Source: DATBLE01 sp963734065
GTDB taxonomy: Bacteria > Actinomycetota > Thermoleophilia > Gaiellales > Gaiellaceae
Direction: 5' to 3'
Assembly: GCA_963734065.1 (NCBI GenBank)
Contig: CAVTFN010000004.1
Coordinates: 558,001-622,000, forward strand
Length of the DNA: 64,000 bases
In this document: positions 54,382 to 63,105 of the stretch, one piece after another
Layout: each line of letters opens with the position of its first letter
Position numbering within the stretch: the stretch's first letter is position 1
Made by a program: the position numbers and the translations under genes
Notes under the pieces: model-generated
Told to the model about the DNA's origin: nothing
The model's input: only the letters and a program-made list of their open reading frames with translations
The model's database searches: none

Positions 54382-56783
54382 GCGAGCTCGAGCAGGAGAT
54401 CGTCGTCGACGAGCAGGAGATCGAGGTTCCCTCGACGCTCCCCGTCCTCCCGCTGAAGGAGACTGTCGTCTTCCCGCAGTCGATGACGCCGCTGGCGATC
54501 GGCCAGGAGCGCTCGATCGCCCTGGTCGACGAGGTGGCGTCGGGCGACCGGATGCTCGCCCTCGTCGCCGTGCGCAACGAGGACGTCGAGACGCCGGGCT
54601 GGGACGACCTGCACGAGATCGGGACGGCGGCGGTCGTGCAGAAGCTGATCCGGATCCCCGACGGCACCCTGCGGATCCTCGTCCAGGGCGTGAAGCGGAT
54701 CCGTCTCGAGCGGCGCGTCCAGGAGGAGCCGTACCTCGTCGGCGAGTTCGCCGACGTGCCCGAGGTGGTCGAGGAGTCGAAGGAGCTGGAGGCGTTGACG
54801 CGCAACGTCCAGAACCAGTTCGCGAGCATCATCGCCGCGGTCCCGTACCTGCCCGAAGAGCTGCAGCTCGCGGCGGCGAACGTCGACGACCCGACTGTTC
54901 TCTCCTACCTCGTCGCCTCGACGATGCGTCTGAAGGCCGGGGAGAAGCAGCAGCTGCTCGAGACGGCCGACGTCGAGGAGCGCCTGCGGGCGATCTCGGC
55001 GATCCTCGGCCGCGAGCTCGAGGTGATCGAGCTCGGCTCGAAGATCCAGTCGCAGGTCCAGTCGGAGATGGAGAAGGGCCAGCGGGAATACTTCCTGCGC
55101 CAGCAGCTCAAGGCGATCCAGGAGGAGCTCGGCGAGGGCGACGAGCAGCAGGCCGAGGTGACGGAGCTGCGGTCGCAGCTGGCCGAGCTCGAGCTGCCGG
55201 AGGATGTCCGCAAGGCCGCGGAGCGCGAGCTCTCCCGGCTGGAGAAGCTGCCGCCGGCCGCGGCCGAGTACGGCGTCATCCGCACGTACCTGGACTGGAT
55301 CCTCACGCTCCCCTGGGACAAGACGACGGACGACAACCTCGACCTCGAGCAGGCGCGGCGCGTGCTCGACGAGGACCACTTCGACCTCGACAAGGTGAAG
55401 GACCGGATCGTCGAGTACCTCGCCGTCTCGAAGCTGAAGGGCGACGTCTCGGGACCCATCCTCTGCTTCGTCGGCCCGCCCGGCGTCGGCAAGACGTCGC
55501 TGGGCCAGTCGATCGCGCGCACGCTGGGACGGAAGTTCACGCGGATCTCGGTCGGCGGAGTCCGCGACGAGTCGGAGATCCGCGGCCACCGCCGCACGTA
55601 CATCGGCGCGATGCCGGGCACGATCATCCGAGCGATCCGCGACTCCGAGTCGAGGAACCCGGTCTTCCTGATCGACGAGATCGACAAGATGGGCGCCGAC
55701 TGGCGTGGCGACCCTGCCAGCGCGATGCTCGAGGTGCTCGACCCCGAGCAGCACTCCACCTTCCGCGACCACTACCTCGACCTCCCGTTCGACCTCTCGA
55801 AGGTGCTGTTCATCTGCACCGCGAACCAGCTGGAGACGATCCCGGGGCCGCTGCTCGACCGGATGGACGTGATCCAGCTCTCCGGCTACACCGAGGACGA
55901 GAAGGTCCAGATCGCCAAGCGCTTCCTGGTGCCCAAGCAGCTCGACGCGCACGGGCTGTCGGCGGAGCACGTCGAGATCGACGACGGCGCGCTGCAGACG
56001 ATCGTGCGCGAGTACACGCGCGAAGCGGGTCTCCGGAACCTCGAGCGGCGGATCGCCGACGTCCTGCGCAAGACCGCCCGCCGGGTCGCCGAGGGCGAGA
56101 CCGGAGACGTCCGGATCGACGACGCGGCCGTACGCGAGGCGCTCGGGCCGCGGCGATTCTCCGGCGAGGTGCGCAAGCGCACCTCCGACCCCGGCGTCGC
56201 CACGGGTCTCGCCGTCACCGCGGTCGGCGGCGACGTCCTCTTCATCGAGGCGACCGCCTATCCGGGCAAGGGAGCGCTCCGCATCACCGGGCAGCTCGGG
56301 GAGGTCATGCAGGAGTCGGCCCAGGCGGCGCTCTCGTGGGTGCGCAGCCATGCCGAGCGGCTCGGCATCGACCCCGACTGGTTCGCCGAGCACGATGTCC
56401 ACATCCACGTCCCGGCGGGCGCCGTGCCGAAGGACGGCCCCTCGGCCGGCGTGACGATGGCCACCGCGATCGTCTCGCTCGCGACCGGCCGGACCGTCTC
56501 CGAGGAGGTCGGGATGACGGGCGAGATCACCCTCACCGGCCAGGTGCTGCAGATCGGCGGCGTGCGCGACAAGGTGCTGGCGGCCCAGCGGGCCGGCCTG
56601 AAGACGGTGATCCTGCCGCAGGAGAACGAGGCCGACCTCAGCGAGCTCCCCGAGGAGACGCGCGAGGAGATGACGTTCGTGCTCGCCGAGACCGCCGACG
56701 AGGTGCTCGACACGGCTCTCGGGAACGGCGCGTCGGCGCGGCCACGCCCCGCCGCCGAGCGACAGGCCGCAGCCGGCTCGTAG
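54378..56783 (+). CDS. lon: ATP-dependent protease Lon
   Basis: A cytoplasmic AAA+ serine protease of 801 residues that degrades misfolded and regulatory proteins. The N-terminal LON domain starts at TLPVLPLKETVVFPQSMTPL; Walker A GPPGVGKT is near residue 366; Walker B is VFLIDEIDKMG; the S16 protease has Ser689 (PKDGPSAGVTMA) and Lys732 (GGVRDKVLAA), 43 residues apart as in E. coli Lon. The C-terminus is short and low-complexity. GTG 54378 overlaps the hsp20 stop. Coupling to hsp20 under one operator links refolding and degradation. Confidence 0.96.
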   Translation: MSELEQEIVVDEQEIEVPSTLPVLPLKETVVFPQSMTPLAIGQERSIALVDEVASGDRMLALVAVRNEDVETPGWDDLHEIGTAAVVQKLIRIPDGTLRILVQGVKRIRLERRVQEEPYLVGEFADVPEVVEESKELEALTRNVQNQFASIIAAVPYLPEELQLAAANVDDPTVLSYLVASTMRLKAGEKQQLLETADVEERLRAISAILGRELEVIELGSKIQSQVQSEMEKGQREYFLRQQLKAIQEELGEGDEQQAEVTELRSQLAELELPEDVRKAAERELSRLEKLPPAAAEYGVIRTYLDWILTLPWDKTTDDNLDLEQARRVLDEDHFDLDKVKDRIVEYLAVSKLKGDVSGPILCFVGPPGVGKTSLGQSIARTLGRKFTRISVGGVRDESEIRGHRRTYIGAMPGTIIRAIRDSESRNPVFLIDEIDKMGADWRGDPASAMLEVLDPEQHSTFRDHYLDLPFDLSKVLFICTANQLETIPGPLLDRMDVIQLSGYTEDEKVQIAKRFLVPKQLDAHGLSAEHVEIDDGALQTIVREYTREAGLRNLERRIADVLRKTARRVAEGETGDVRIDDAAVREALGPRRFSGEVRKRTSDPGVATGLAVTAVGGDVLFIEATAYPGKGALRITGQLGEVMQESAQAALSWVRSHAERLGIDPDWFAEHDVHIHVPAGAVPKDGPSAGVTMATAIVSLATGRTVSEEVGMTGEITLTGQVLQIGGVRDKVLAAQRAGLKTVILPQENEADLSELPEETREEMTFVLAETADEVLDTALGNGASARPRPAAERQAAAGS

Positions 56784-56825
56784 ACGCGTCCGAGCAAGGC
56801 CCGGCCGCGCACGAAGGCGGGCAGG

Positions 56826-57362
56826 CTAGCGGAACGCGAAGCTGGCGGCGAGCTGCGCGCAGGCAGGGGGCTCGCCGTCCGACTCGCGCCAGCGGCAGGT
56901 GAGCTGGTAGCTCCGCCGTCCGCGCAGGACGAACGTGATCAGGTCGACGAGCCCGCCGTGCGCGATCCGGTACTCGCGTGATTGCCGGCCGGCGACCTCG
57001 ACCGTGCGCCGCGAGCCGACGGTGCCCTTGAGATTGGCCGCGTAGGTGTCGGCAACGCGATCGAGCTCCTTCGCCACCTGCGGGAAGAGCGCGATGCGGT
57101 ACGGCCTCACGAGCGGCAATACGACGACCGAGACGAGCGTCGACGAGCCCTGCCGCGCGGATGCCGAGGTCGCCCGCACCGTCTTCTGCCAGTCCGCGGG
57201 CGCGCGGAAGACGAAGCCGTTGCCCCTCACCTCCTGCCCACCGGTCGCAGTCGTCTCCGTCGTTCCACCGCCTCCTCCGCCGCACCCCGCGGCAGCCAGG
57301 ACCAGCAGGACCGCCGCCGCGAGACACGCAGTCCGTTTGCGCTGGTTTCGCTGGGGATACAC
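56826..57362 (-). CDS. Lipoprotein of unknown function
   Basis: A 178-residue exported lipoprotein. The GTG at 57362 begins a basic N-terminus, then CLAAAVLLVLAAAGC with the lipobox LAAAGC. Low-complexity Gly/Thr follows (GGGGGTTETTATGG). The mature part has FVFRAPADWQKTVRATSASA, a pattern seen in PsbP-like and LpqN-type surface proteins, and a C-terminal strand with two cysteines (QLTCRW, ACAQLA). Role unknown. It is divergent from the YtxH-like gene with a 34-base gap. Confidence 0.75.
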   Translation of the reverse strand: MYPQRNQRKRTACLAAAVLLVLAAAGCGGGGGGTTETTATGGQEVRGNGFVFRAPADWQKTVRATSASARQGSSTLVSVVVLPLVRPYRIALFPQVAKELDRVADTYAANLKGTVGSRRTVEVAGRQSREYRIAHGGLVDLITFVLRGRRSYQLTCRWRESDGEPPACAQLAASFAFR

Positions 57363-57396
57363 TCGGCTCGGATCGACGACCGAAAGGACTCGGAAC

Positions 57397-57840
57397 ATGC
57401 CGAAGACGACGGAAAAGGTGGCCTCGATGGCCGGGACAGCGAAACCCTACGTGGATCGCGCGCTGAACGACGAGGAGCTCCGCGGCCACGTCAAGCAGGC
57501 CTACGCGGCCGCGAGGACGATCTACGACGAGCTGATCGCACCGCGCGGCGTCGTCACCGCCGCGCAGCGCGTGGCGGCCGACCAGGATATCCAGGACAAC
57601 TTCCGCGTCGCCTTGGCCGAGTTGCGCGAGGCGGCCGGACGGCTGCAGAGCCAGCGCCAGGAGAAGCATGCGGGGCGCGCGATCCTGCTGCTGATCGGCG
57701 TAGCCGTCGGCGTGCTCTTCAACCCGTTCACGGGGCCGGACACGCGCCGCTGGCTGAAGGACAGGCTGTTCGGCGGCTCGGACGAGTTCGGGTTCGACGA
57801 CCAGCCCCAGACGGGCAACGGAGGCATCGGAGCGGCGTAA
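57397..57840 (+). CDS. YtxH-like stress-envelope protein
   Basis: A 147-residue protein with helical amphipathic N-terminal region (KPYVDRALNDEELRGHVKQA) and one C-terminal membrane segment, ILLLIGVAVGVLFNPFTGPD, whose GxxxxxxxNP-x-GP-x-TR pattern is like the YtxH family (GxxxGLLLAPxSGxETR). The tail after it is acidic. YtxH proteins are general-stress proteins in firmicutes; the role here is unknown. An AAAGGA ribosome binding site is eight bases upstream. Confidence 0.72.
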   Translation: MPKTTEKVASMAGTAKPYVDRALNDEELRGHVKQAYAAARTIYDELIAPRGVVTAAQRVAADQDIQDNFRVALAELREAAGRLQSQRQEKHAGRAILLLIGVAVGVLFNPFTGPDTRRWLKDRLFGGSDEFGFDDQPQTGNGGIGAA

Positions 57841-57852
57841 GCCCCGGCGGTA

Positions 57853-59370
57853 CTACGCGCGGTCGAGCACCGGCAGCGGCGTCGGCAGCTGGCCGAGCGA
57901 GCTGCCGCGGGTCTCGACCGCGACGGGCGCGCGCATCGCCCGGCGGAGCGCCCCGGGATCGAGACCGCTCGCGGTCGAGATGTCGCTCGACTCCAGCAGC
58001 ATCGCGCCGGGAGCCGGCGCGATGCTCGCGCCGCCGGCCTGCTGTGACGCATAGAGCGGCACGGCGGGAAGGATCCGGATGTCCTCGAGGCGCTTCCAGG
58101 CGTCGAGGTACTTCGTCGGGTCGACGGCTCCGTCGTAGCCGAGGAACAGCATCGAGACCGGATGCACCTCGAAGTGGAGGTGGAACGGCGTGCCCTGGGC
58201 GTCCCCCGTGTTGCCGACGAAGCCGAGCACCTGGCCGGCGGTGACGTGACGGCCGTTGACGGCGAGGCTCGTGTAGGCGGACAGATGCGCGTAGTAGAAC
58301 TCGTTTCCGCCCGAGTCCCGCAGCCAGAGGCGCCAGCCGCCGATCTCGTTCCAGCCGACCGAGAACACCGTTCCGCTCGTGACCGCGAGGATCGGCGCGC
58401 CCAGCGGCGCGAAGATGTCGTCGCCGTGGTGCCAGCCGCCGGACACGTCTCCGCGCGGCGCGCCGAACGAGTCGCCGTATCCCGACGGCCCGTAGACCGG
58501 GAAGACGTACCCGTGTGAGGTCAGCTTCGGGGTCACGGTCGGCGGGGTGAGGACGACCGGGCCGCCCTTCGACTGCTTCTTCGCCGGCTTCTTCGTGCCC
58601 GCGGCGCCCGGTGCGAGGGTCGGCGCGGGCATCTGGGCTCCGCGCGGGCGGTGGGACAGGCGCGAGGGCCTGGACGTCGTGGTCGCCGGCGTCGTGGTCG
58701 TCGTCGACGTCGTCCCGGTCGGCGCCGGCGGCCGCGCGTAGGCGTCGGCGTAGCCGATCCGGATCTCGCTGCCGGCGGTCAGGCCGCCGTGGTCGGCGTC
58801 GAGGTGGACGACCAGCGCAGTCACCGTGCCGCGCCAGGAAGGGGAGGTCGAGCCGCCCGCCTTCGTCGACTCGGCGAGCACCAGTGCGTAGCCCCAGTCG
58901 GCCAGCGGAATGCGGGCGTTCGGTGTCGCCGGCACGGGGGCTCCGAGCACGACGAGATTGGTCAGCGCGGACTGGGAGAGGTCGCCGACGGTGCCGGCCG
59001 AACTGGCCGAGCCCTGCACCGCGTCGGCCGTGATCTCGCCGTTGAAGAGCGAGACGCCGGTCACGCTCGTCGCCGCGCTCGCCGTTCCGTCGCCGGCGCT
59101 GGCGGTCGTGCTCACCGACGTCGACGCGGCCGAGATCACCGAGCCGTCGGCGGGGTACGCGAAGGGGGCCTGCGGCGCTGCCGTGTCCGGCGGGGCGCTC
59201 ACCTGGGACGTGGCGCCGGCGAGCGTCTGGTCCCCGGCGACGATCTGGACCGCGAGCCCGGTGGCCGTTGCCGGGGGGCCCGGCGCGATCGGCGGCGTGC
59301 CGGAGGCACCGCCCGCGAGCACCGCGCAGGCGACGACCAGGCCGAGAGCAAGGCTGAAACGCCCATTCAC
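57853..59370 (-). CDS. Secreted M23 metallopeptidase
   Basis: A 505-residue exported peptidoglycan-type endopeptidase. After the signal peptide (LALGLVVACAVLAGGASG) come about 230 residues of low-complexity Ala/Thr-rich beta structure, a Thr-rich linker (TTSTTTTTPATTTS) and a basic region with KKPAKKQSKGG. The M23 domain follows: YVFPVYGPSGYGDSFGAPRG, the zinc ligands in GGWHHGDDIFAP (H-x-x-x-D type) and FHLHFEVHP (H-x-H). The linker suggests a wall-spanning arm. GTG 59370 is the only start before the signal peptide. Confidence 0.88.
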   Translation of the reverse strand: MNGRFSLALGLVVACAVLAGGASGTPPIAPGPPATATGLAVQIVAGDQTLAGATSQVSAPPDTAAPQAPFAYPADGSVISAASTSVSTTASAGDGTASAATSVTGVSLFNGEITADAVQGSASSAGTVGDLSQSALTNLVVLGAPVPATPNARIPLADWGYALVLAESTKAGGSTSPSWRGTVTALVVHLDADHGGLTAGSEIRIGYADAYARPPAPTGTTSTTTTTPATTTSRPSRLSHRPRGAQMPAPTLAPGAAGTKKPAKKQSKGGPVVLTPPTVTPKLTSHGYVFPVYGPSGYGDSFGAPRGDVSGGWHHGDDIFAPLGAPILAVTSGTVFSVGWNEIGGWRLWLRDSGGNEFYYAHLSAYTSLAVNGRHVTAGQVLGFVGNTGDAQGTPFHLHFEVHPVSMLFLGYDGAVDPTKYLDAWKRLEDIRILPAVPLYASQQAGGASIAPAPGAMLLESSDISTASGLDPGALRRAMRAPVAVETRGSSLGQLPTPLPVLDRA

Positions 59371-59417
59371 CGCCTCTGCATTATGGGGAAACCTCCGGGA
59401 CGCGGCCCAGCGGGAGG

Positions 59418-59789
59418 CTAGCCGCGCCGCCGGGCCCGCCAGGCGACCTGGACGGCGACGACGATCGTCAGCGCCCCGAACAGACGCTCGAGGACGGCTT
59501 CCGGCAGGCTCTCGGCGACGACCACGCCCGCTTCGACCCCGCCGATCGCCGCCAGCCCGATCACGATCGCCGGGCGCCAGCGGACGTTGCCGTAGCGCTG
59601 CTGCCGCCAGGTGCCGGCCGCGACCGTCGGGATGATCGCCAGCAGTGACGTCGCCTCCGCATGCAGCTGGGTCAGGCCGAGGCCGAGCGTCAGCGTCGGG
59701 ACGAAGAGGATGCCGCCGCCGACGCCGAACAGGCCGGCCAGCACGCCCGCCAGCACGCCGAGCCCGATCGCGAGCAGGGCGACGTCCAT
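59418..59789 (-). CDS. Half-length TauE/SafE permease, second subunit
   Basis: A protein of 123 residues with four predicted helices, equal to one half of a TauE/SafE (DUF81) permease. GVLAGVLAGLFGVGGGILFV is the family's FGVGGG signature helix and LHAEATSLLAIIPTVAAGT follows. The usual protein is about 250 residues with two such halves in one chain. ATG 59789 overlaps the stop of the first half gene by one base (TGATG). The two halves probably assemble as a heterodimer. Confidence 0.82.
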   Translation of the reverse strand: MDVALLAIGLGVLAGVLAGLFGVGGGILFVPTLTLGLGLTQLHAEATSLLAIIPTVAAGTWRQQRYGNVRWRPAIVIGLAAIGGVEAGVVVAESLPEAVLERLFGALTIVVAVQVAWRARRRG

Positions 59790-60133
59790 CAGACGAGGAG
59801 CTTGATCCCGACGCCCGCGAGCATGACCGCGAAGAGCAGCGAGAGCGTCCGGCCGGCGAGCCGCTGCTGGAGCGCCGTGCCCGCAATCGCTCCGGCTGCC
59901 GCGGGCAGGCCGACGAGCGCGGCGGCGCCGGGCTTCAGCTCCCCGTGGAAGCCGTAGGAGACGGTACCGGCGAGTGCGATGATGCCGATCGCCGCCAGCG
60001 ACGTCGCCATCGCGGGACGCTCCTGCCAGCGGCCGAGGAGCAGCAGCAACGGGACGACGACGATCCCGCCGCCGACGCCGAAGAGGGCACTGAAGAATCC
60101 TGCCGCGACCCCGATCAGGACCAGCTGCAGCAC
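59789..60133 (-). CDS. Half-length TauE/SafE permease, first subunit
   Basis: A 114-residue four-helix protein, also with the FGVGGG signature (FFSALFGVGGGIVVVPLLLL) and MATSLAAIGIIALAGTVSYG. It starts at GTG 60133 and is directly coupled to the second half. The transported substrate of this family is usually a sulfonate or organic acid; none can be assigned here. A 22-base gap separates it from the divergent trehalose-phosphatase gene. Confidence 0.82.
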   Translation of the reverse strand: MLQLVLIGVAAGFFSALFGVGGGIVVVPLLLLLGRWQERPAMATSLAAIGIIALAGTVSYGFHGELKPGAAALVGLPAAAGAIAGTALQQRLAGRTLSLLFAVMLAGVGIKLLV

Positions 60134-60154
60134 GTTGCCTATTCTCCATGGAGG

Positions 60155-60871
60155 ATGGGCGACGAGACGACCCTGGTCGCGCGGCTGAAGGAGCAGCCCG
60201 AGGCGGTCGGCCTCCTGCTCGACGTCGACGGCACGCTGGCGCCGATCGTCGACCGCCCCGAGGCGGCGGCCGTCCCCGAAGACACCCGCACGGTGCTCCA
60301 CGGGCTGGCCGGCCGGTACGCACTCGTCGCCTGCGTCAGCGGACGGACCGAGGAGGACGCCCGCCGGGTCGTCGGCGTCGGCGAGCTCGTCTACGTCGGC
60401 GAGCACGGCATGGGCCTCGACCGGCGCGTGGATCAGTGGTCGGAGGAGCTGGACAGCCTGGTCGATGAGAGCGACTGGAAGCCCGAGCGCAAGGACTACT
60501 CCGCCGCGTTCCACTACCGGACGGCCGACGACGAGTCCGCCGCCGTCGCGTCGCTCCGCAAGGTCGAGCGCCGGGCCGTCGAGCTGGGCTTGCGGGCGCG
60601 CTGGGGTCGCAAGGTGCTCGAGGTGCTGCCGCCCGTCGACGCGAACAAGGGGACGGCTGTTCGTGCGCTGCTCTCCGCGCGGGGCTTGCGACGGGCGCTC
60701 TATGCCGGCGACGACTCCACCGACCTCGAGGCCTTCCGCGGCCTGGACGGCCTCGACCTGGCGGTGCGGGTCGCGGTCGTCTCCGACGAGGGGCCGAACC
60801 AGCTCGGCCGTGAGGCGGACGTGATCGTCGGCGGCACCCGCGAGCTCGCCGACCTGCTCCGCACCCTCTAG
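60155..60871 (+). CDS. otsB: Trehalose-6-phosphate phosphatase-like HAD enzyme
   Basis: A HAD-superfamily phosphatase of 238 residues that would dephosphorylate trehalose-6-phosphate. LLLDVDGTLAPIVDRPEAAA holds the nucleophile Asp23 and the acid Asp25; VACVSGRTEEDARRVVG has the Ser of motif II; KVLEVLPPVDANKGTAVRAL carries the Lys; YAGDDSTDLEAFRGL has the metal Asp pair. The length and the EHGMGLDRRVDQW cap segment match OtsB. No trehalose-6-phosphate synthase is in the window, so the assignment rests on sequence alone. Confidence 0.88.
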   Translation: MGDETTLVARLKEQPEAVGLLLDVDGTLAPIVDRPEAAAVPEDTRTVLHGLAGRYALVACVSGRTEEDARRVVGVGELVYVGEHGMGLDRRVDQWSEELDSLVDESDWKPERKDYSAAFHYRTADDESAAVASLRKVERRAVELGLRARWGRKVLEVLPPVDANKGTAVRALLSARGLRRALYAGDDSTDLEAFRGLDGLDLAVRVAVVSDEGPNQLGREADVIVGGTRELADLLRTL

Positions 60872-61434
60872 TGCACCTGACGGACGAGGTGCTCGCACCG
60901 ATCCGCGCGCGCTACGGCGAGCCGGCGCTGCTGGAGTGGAAGGGCGAGATCTCGGAGCACGAGTACGGGATCGCCACCTACGACCCGGTGCGCACCCACG
61001 ACGTCACGCTCTTCATCCTCAACGGCAACCGGCTCGCCCTGATCCGGAAGCATCCGTTCCCGCCCGACGTCTGGCGTCCGCCGGGCGGCGGCGTCAAGGA
61101 GGGCGAGGAGTTCGTCACCGCCGTGCGCCGGGAAGCGCTGGAGGAGACGGGGCTGCGGGTCGAGCTCGACCGCTACCTGGTCGAGACGCGCGCCCGGTTC
61201 GTCCACGACGGACGCGTCCTCGACTGGCGAACGCACGTGTTCTCGGCGACGACCGGGGACGAGGCGATCGCTCCGCTGGACACGGTGGAGATCGCCGAGG
61301 CGCGCTGGGGAAGCCTCGAGGAGCTGGAGGGCTCGCTGCGCGAGCGCCTGCTCGCAACGGGGCGGGCGTTCTGGCGCTACCGGGTGGCACTACACGACGC
61401 GGCGGCAGCGGAGCTCGTGCGGACTTCAGCCTAG
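60871..61434 (+). CDS. Nudix hydrolase
   Basis: A 187-residue pyrophosphohydrolase. The Nudix box spans about residues 72-94: it begins GGGVKEGEEFVTAVRREALE and ends ETGL, with the REALEE core intact. The N-terminal EYGIATYDPVRTHDVTLFIL and the C-terminal helix LATGRAFWRYRVALHDA flank it. GTG 60871 overlaps the otsB stop by one base. Its stop TAG is the first part of the dispersed repeat at 61434, hinting at a changed C-terminus. Confidence 0.88.
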   Translation: MHLTDEVLAPIRARYGEPALLEWKGEISEHEYGIATYDPVRTHDVTLFILNGNRLALIRKHPFPPDVWRPPGGGVKEGEEFVTAVRREALEETGLRVELDRYLVETRARFVHDGRVLDWRTHVFSATTGDEAIAPLDTVEIAEARWGSLEELEGSLRERLLATGRAFWRYRVALHDAAAAELVRTSA

Positions 61435-61518
61435 GGACTGTCCCCGGAGGGGACTGTCCCCGCAGAAACCGCAGCGAGCTCAGCCTTCGGGGTCAGACCC
61501 TGAAAGAGTCAAACCCTA
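61434..61518. repeat. Dispersed repeat between convergent genes
   Basis: GGGACTGTCCCC (61434-61445) and GGGGACTGTCCCC (61449-61461) are perfect palindromic units, followed by CCGCAGCGAGCTCAGCCT and GGGGTCAGACCC and the degenerate GAGTCAAACCCTAAAA. In reverse orientation it shares AGGCTGAGCTCGCTGCGG with the 42.7-kb block. It lies between the stops of the Nudix and GNAT genes and supplies both. Confidence 0.8.
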
Positions 61519-62033
61519 AAACGGTCGAGCGCGTACCAGACCACGTCGTAGGCGTGCCAGTGCGCCTTGCCGCGGTGCGTGAAGCCGAGACGCTCCATCA
61601 CCGCCCGCGAGCGCCGGTTGTCGGGCGTCGTGAAGGAGTACAGGCGCGGCTCGCCCGGCAGGTACCGGCGCCAGGCGTCGACGCCTGCCTGCCCGCCCTC
61701 CGTGGCCAGGCCCCGGCCCCACCGGTCGCGATGCAGGACCCAGCCGACCTCGGGGACAGGGCGCTCGACGAGCGGCCAGTCGTGATGGCAGAGCATGCCG
61801 ATCCGGCCGATCAACCGACCGGTCGCGAGGTCGCACGCCGCCCACTGGCAGTACCCGTCGTCCTTCCACGCCCGGCGGAAGCGGGCCACCTGCTCCCGCG
61901 TCTCGTCGAGCGACGTCGCAGGCATCGTCGCGAGGTACTCGGGCTGCAGGTAGATCTCGAACAGCGGCTCGACGTCCTCGTCGCGCCATTGCCGTAGGAG
62001 CAGCCGAGCAGTTGTCACCTCCCTCGGCACCAT
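61509..62033 (-). CDS. GNAT-family N-acetyltransferase (RimJ/RimL-like)
   Basis: A 174-residue acetyltransferase: TTARLLLRQWRDEDVEPLFE at the N-terminus, GRLIGRIGMLCHHDWPLVER, EVGWVLHRDRWGRGLATEGG with the acetyl-CoA-binding R-x-x-G-x-A motif, and FTTPDNRRSRAVMERLGF (motif B), as in the RimJ/RimL branch that acetylates protein or antibiotic amines. The last codons and stop fall in the dispersed repeat. ATG 62033 is 19 bases from the divergent antiporter gene. Confidence 0.88.
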   Translation of the reverse strand: MVPREVTTARLLLRQWRDEDVEPLFEIYLQPEYLATMPATSLDETREQVARFRRAWKDDGYCQWAACDLATGRLIGRIGMLCHHDWPLVERPVPEVGWVLHRDRWGRGLATEGGQAGVDAWRRYLPGEPRLYSFTTPDNRRSRAVMERLGFTHRGKAHWHAYDVVWYALDRFRV

Positions 62034-62052
62034 CGCCGCGTACGCTAGACGC

Positions 62053-63105
62053 GTGGCGAGCCTCTCAACGCCACTGATCGTGGTGGTGTTCGTGGCGGGC
62101 TCGGTGGCGACGTGGATCGCCGGTATCTTCCTGTCGAAGAGCACCGATTCGCTCGACCGGCGTTTCGGGCTCGGCGAGGCGCTCGGTGGGCTGATCCTGC
62201 TGGCGATCGCGGGGACGCTGCCCGAGATCGCGATCGTCGCCTCGGCGGCGGTCGCCGGCCACCTCGACATCGCGGTCGGGAACCTGATCGGCGGGGTCGC
62301 GATGCAGACGCTCGTGCTGGTCGTGCTCGACGCCACCTCCGGGCCGAAGCGGCCGCTCAGCTACCTGGTCGGCTCGCTGACCCCGGTGCTGGAGGCGCTG
62401 ATCGTCGTCGTCTGCCTCGCCACCGTCCTCGCCGGCGCCGCGCTGCCGGCCTCGACCAGCGTCGGCGGCGTCAGCCCGACCTCGATCGCCGTCGTTCTCT
62501 TCTGGCTCGGCGGGGTGTGGATCGTCAACCGCGTGCGCACGCGGACCGACTGGACGATCGAGATGCCGGGCAGCCGGCCCGGCCGGCGGCACGTCCGCGA
62601 GGACCACCCGCAGGAGCGGCGGCCGTACGCGAACCGGTCGACCGCGCTGGTCGTGGGCGTCTTCGCCGCAGCCGCCGGGATCACGCTCGCCGCGGGCGTC
62701 GCGCTCCAGTCGTCCGGCAACGTCCTCGCCGACCGGATGGGGCTCCAGGGCGCGATCTTCGGCGCCACCGTGCTGGCGGCGGCGACCGCGCTGCCAGAGA
62801 TCTCCAGCGGGATCGCGGCCGTCCGGCTCGGCGACCATCAGCTCGCGGTCGGCGACATTCTCGGCGGCAACTCGTTCCAGCTCACCCTGTTCCTGCTCGC
62901 CGACATCCTCGCCGGCACACCGGTGATAGTCGCCGAGCGCGGCTCGGACGTCTGGCTGGGCGGCGCTGGGCTGCTGATGACCGGGATCGTAGCCACCGCC
63001 GTCATCGCCCGGCCGAAGCACACCTTCGTCCGGCTCGGGATCGATTCAATCGCACTGATCGTCGTCTACGCGGCGGTGATCGCCCTCCTACCCCAGGTCA
63101 CGTAG
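62053..63105 (+). CDS. Ca2+/cation antiporter (CaCA family)
   Basis: A membrane antiporter of 350 residues with two halves, each bearing an alpha-repeat: LLAIAGTLPEIAIVASAAVA with GHLDIAVGNLIGG, and LAAATALPEISSGIAAVRLG with HQLAVGDILGGNSFQL. These match the GT(L)PE / ALPE and GNxxGG alpha-repeat core of Na+/Ca2+ exchangers. A charged cytoplasmic loop (SRPGRRHVREDHPQERRP) separates the halves. GTG 62053 is the start. Its last 18 bases overlap the convergent decarboxylase gene. Confidence 0.9.
   Translation: MASLSTPLIVVVFVAGSVATWIAGIFLSKSTDSLDRRFGLGEALGGLILLAIAGTLPEIAIVASAAVAGHLDIAVGNLIGGVAMQTLVLVVLDATSGPKRPLSYLVGSLTPVLEALIVVVCLATVLAGAALPASTSVGGVSPTSIAVVLFWLGGVWIVNRVRTRTDWTIEMPGSRPGRRHVREDHPQERRPYANRSTALVVGVFAAAAGITLAAGVALQSSGNVLADRMGLQGAIFGATVLAAATALPEISSGIAAVRLGDHQLAVGDILGGNSFQLTLFLLADILAGTPVIVAERGSDVWLGGAGLLMTGIVATAVIARPKHTFVRLGIDSIALIVVYAAVIALLPQVT

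Noticed and set aside
54282..56408. A 708-codon minus-strand frame opposite lon
   Set aside because: Shadow of lon, with Leu/Arg/Asp-rich composition and no domain.
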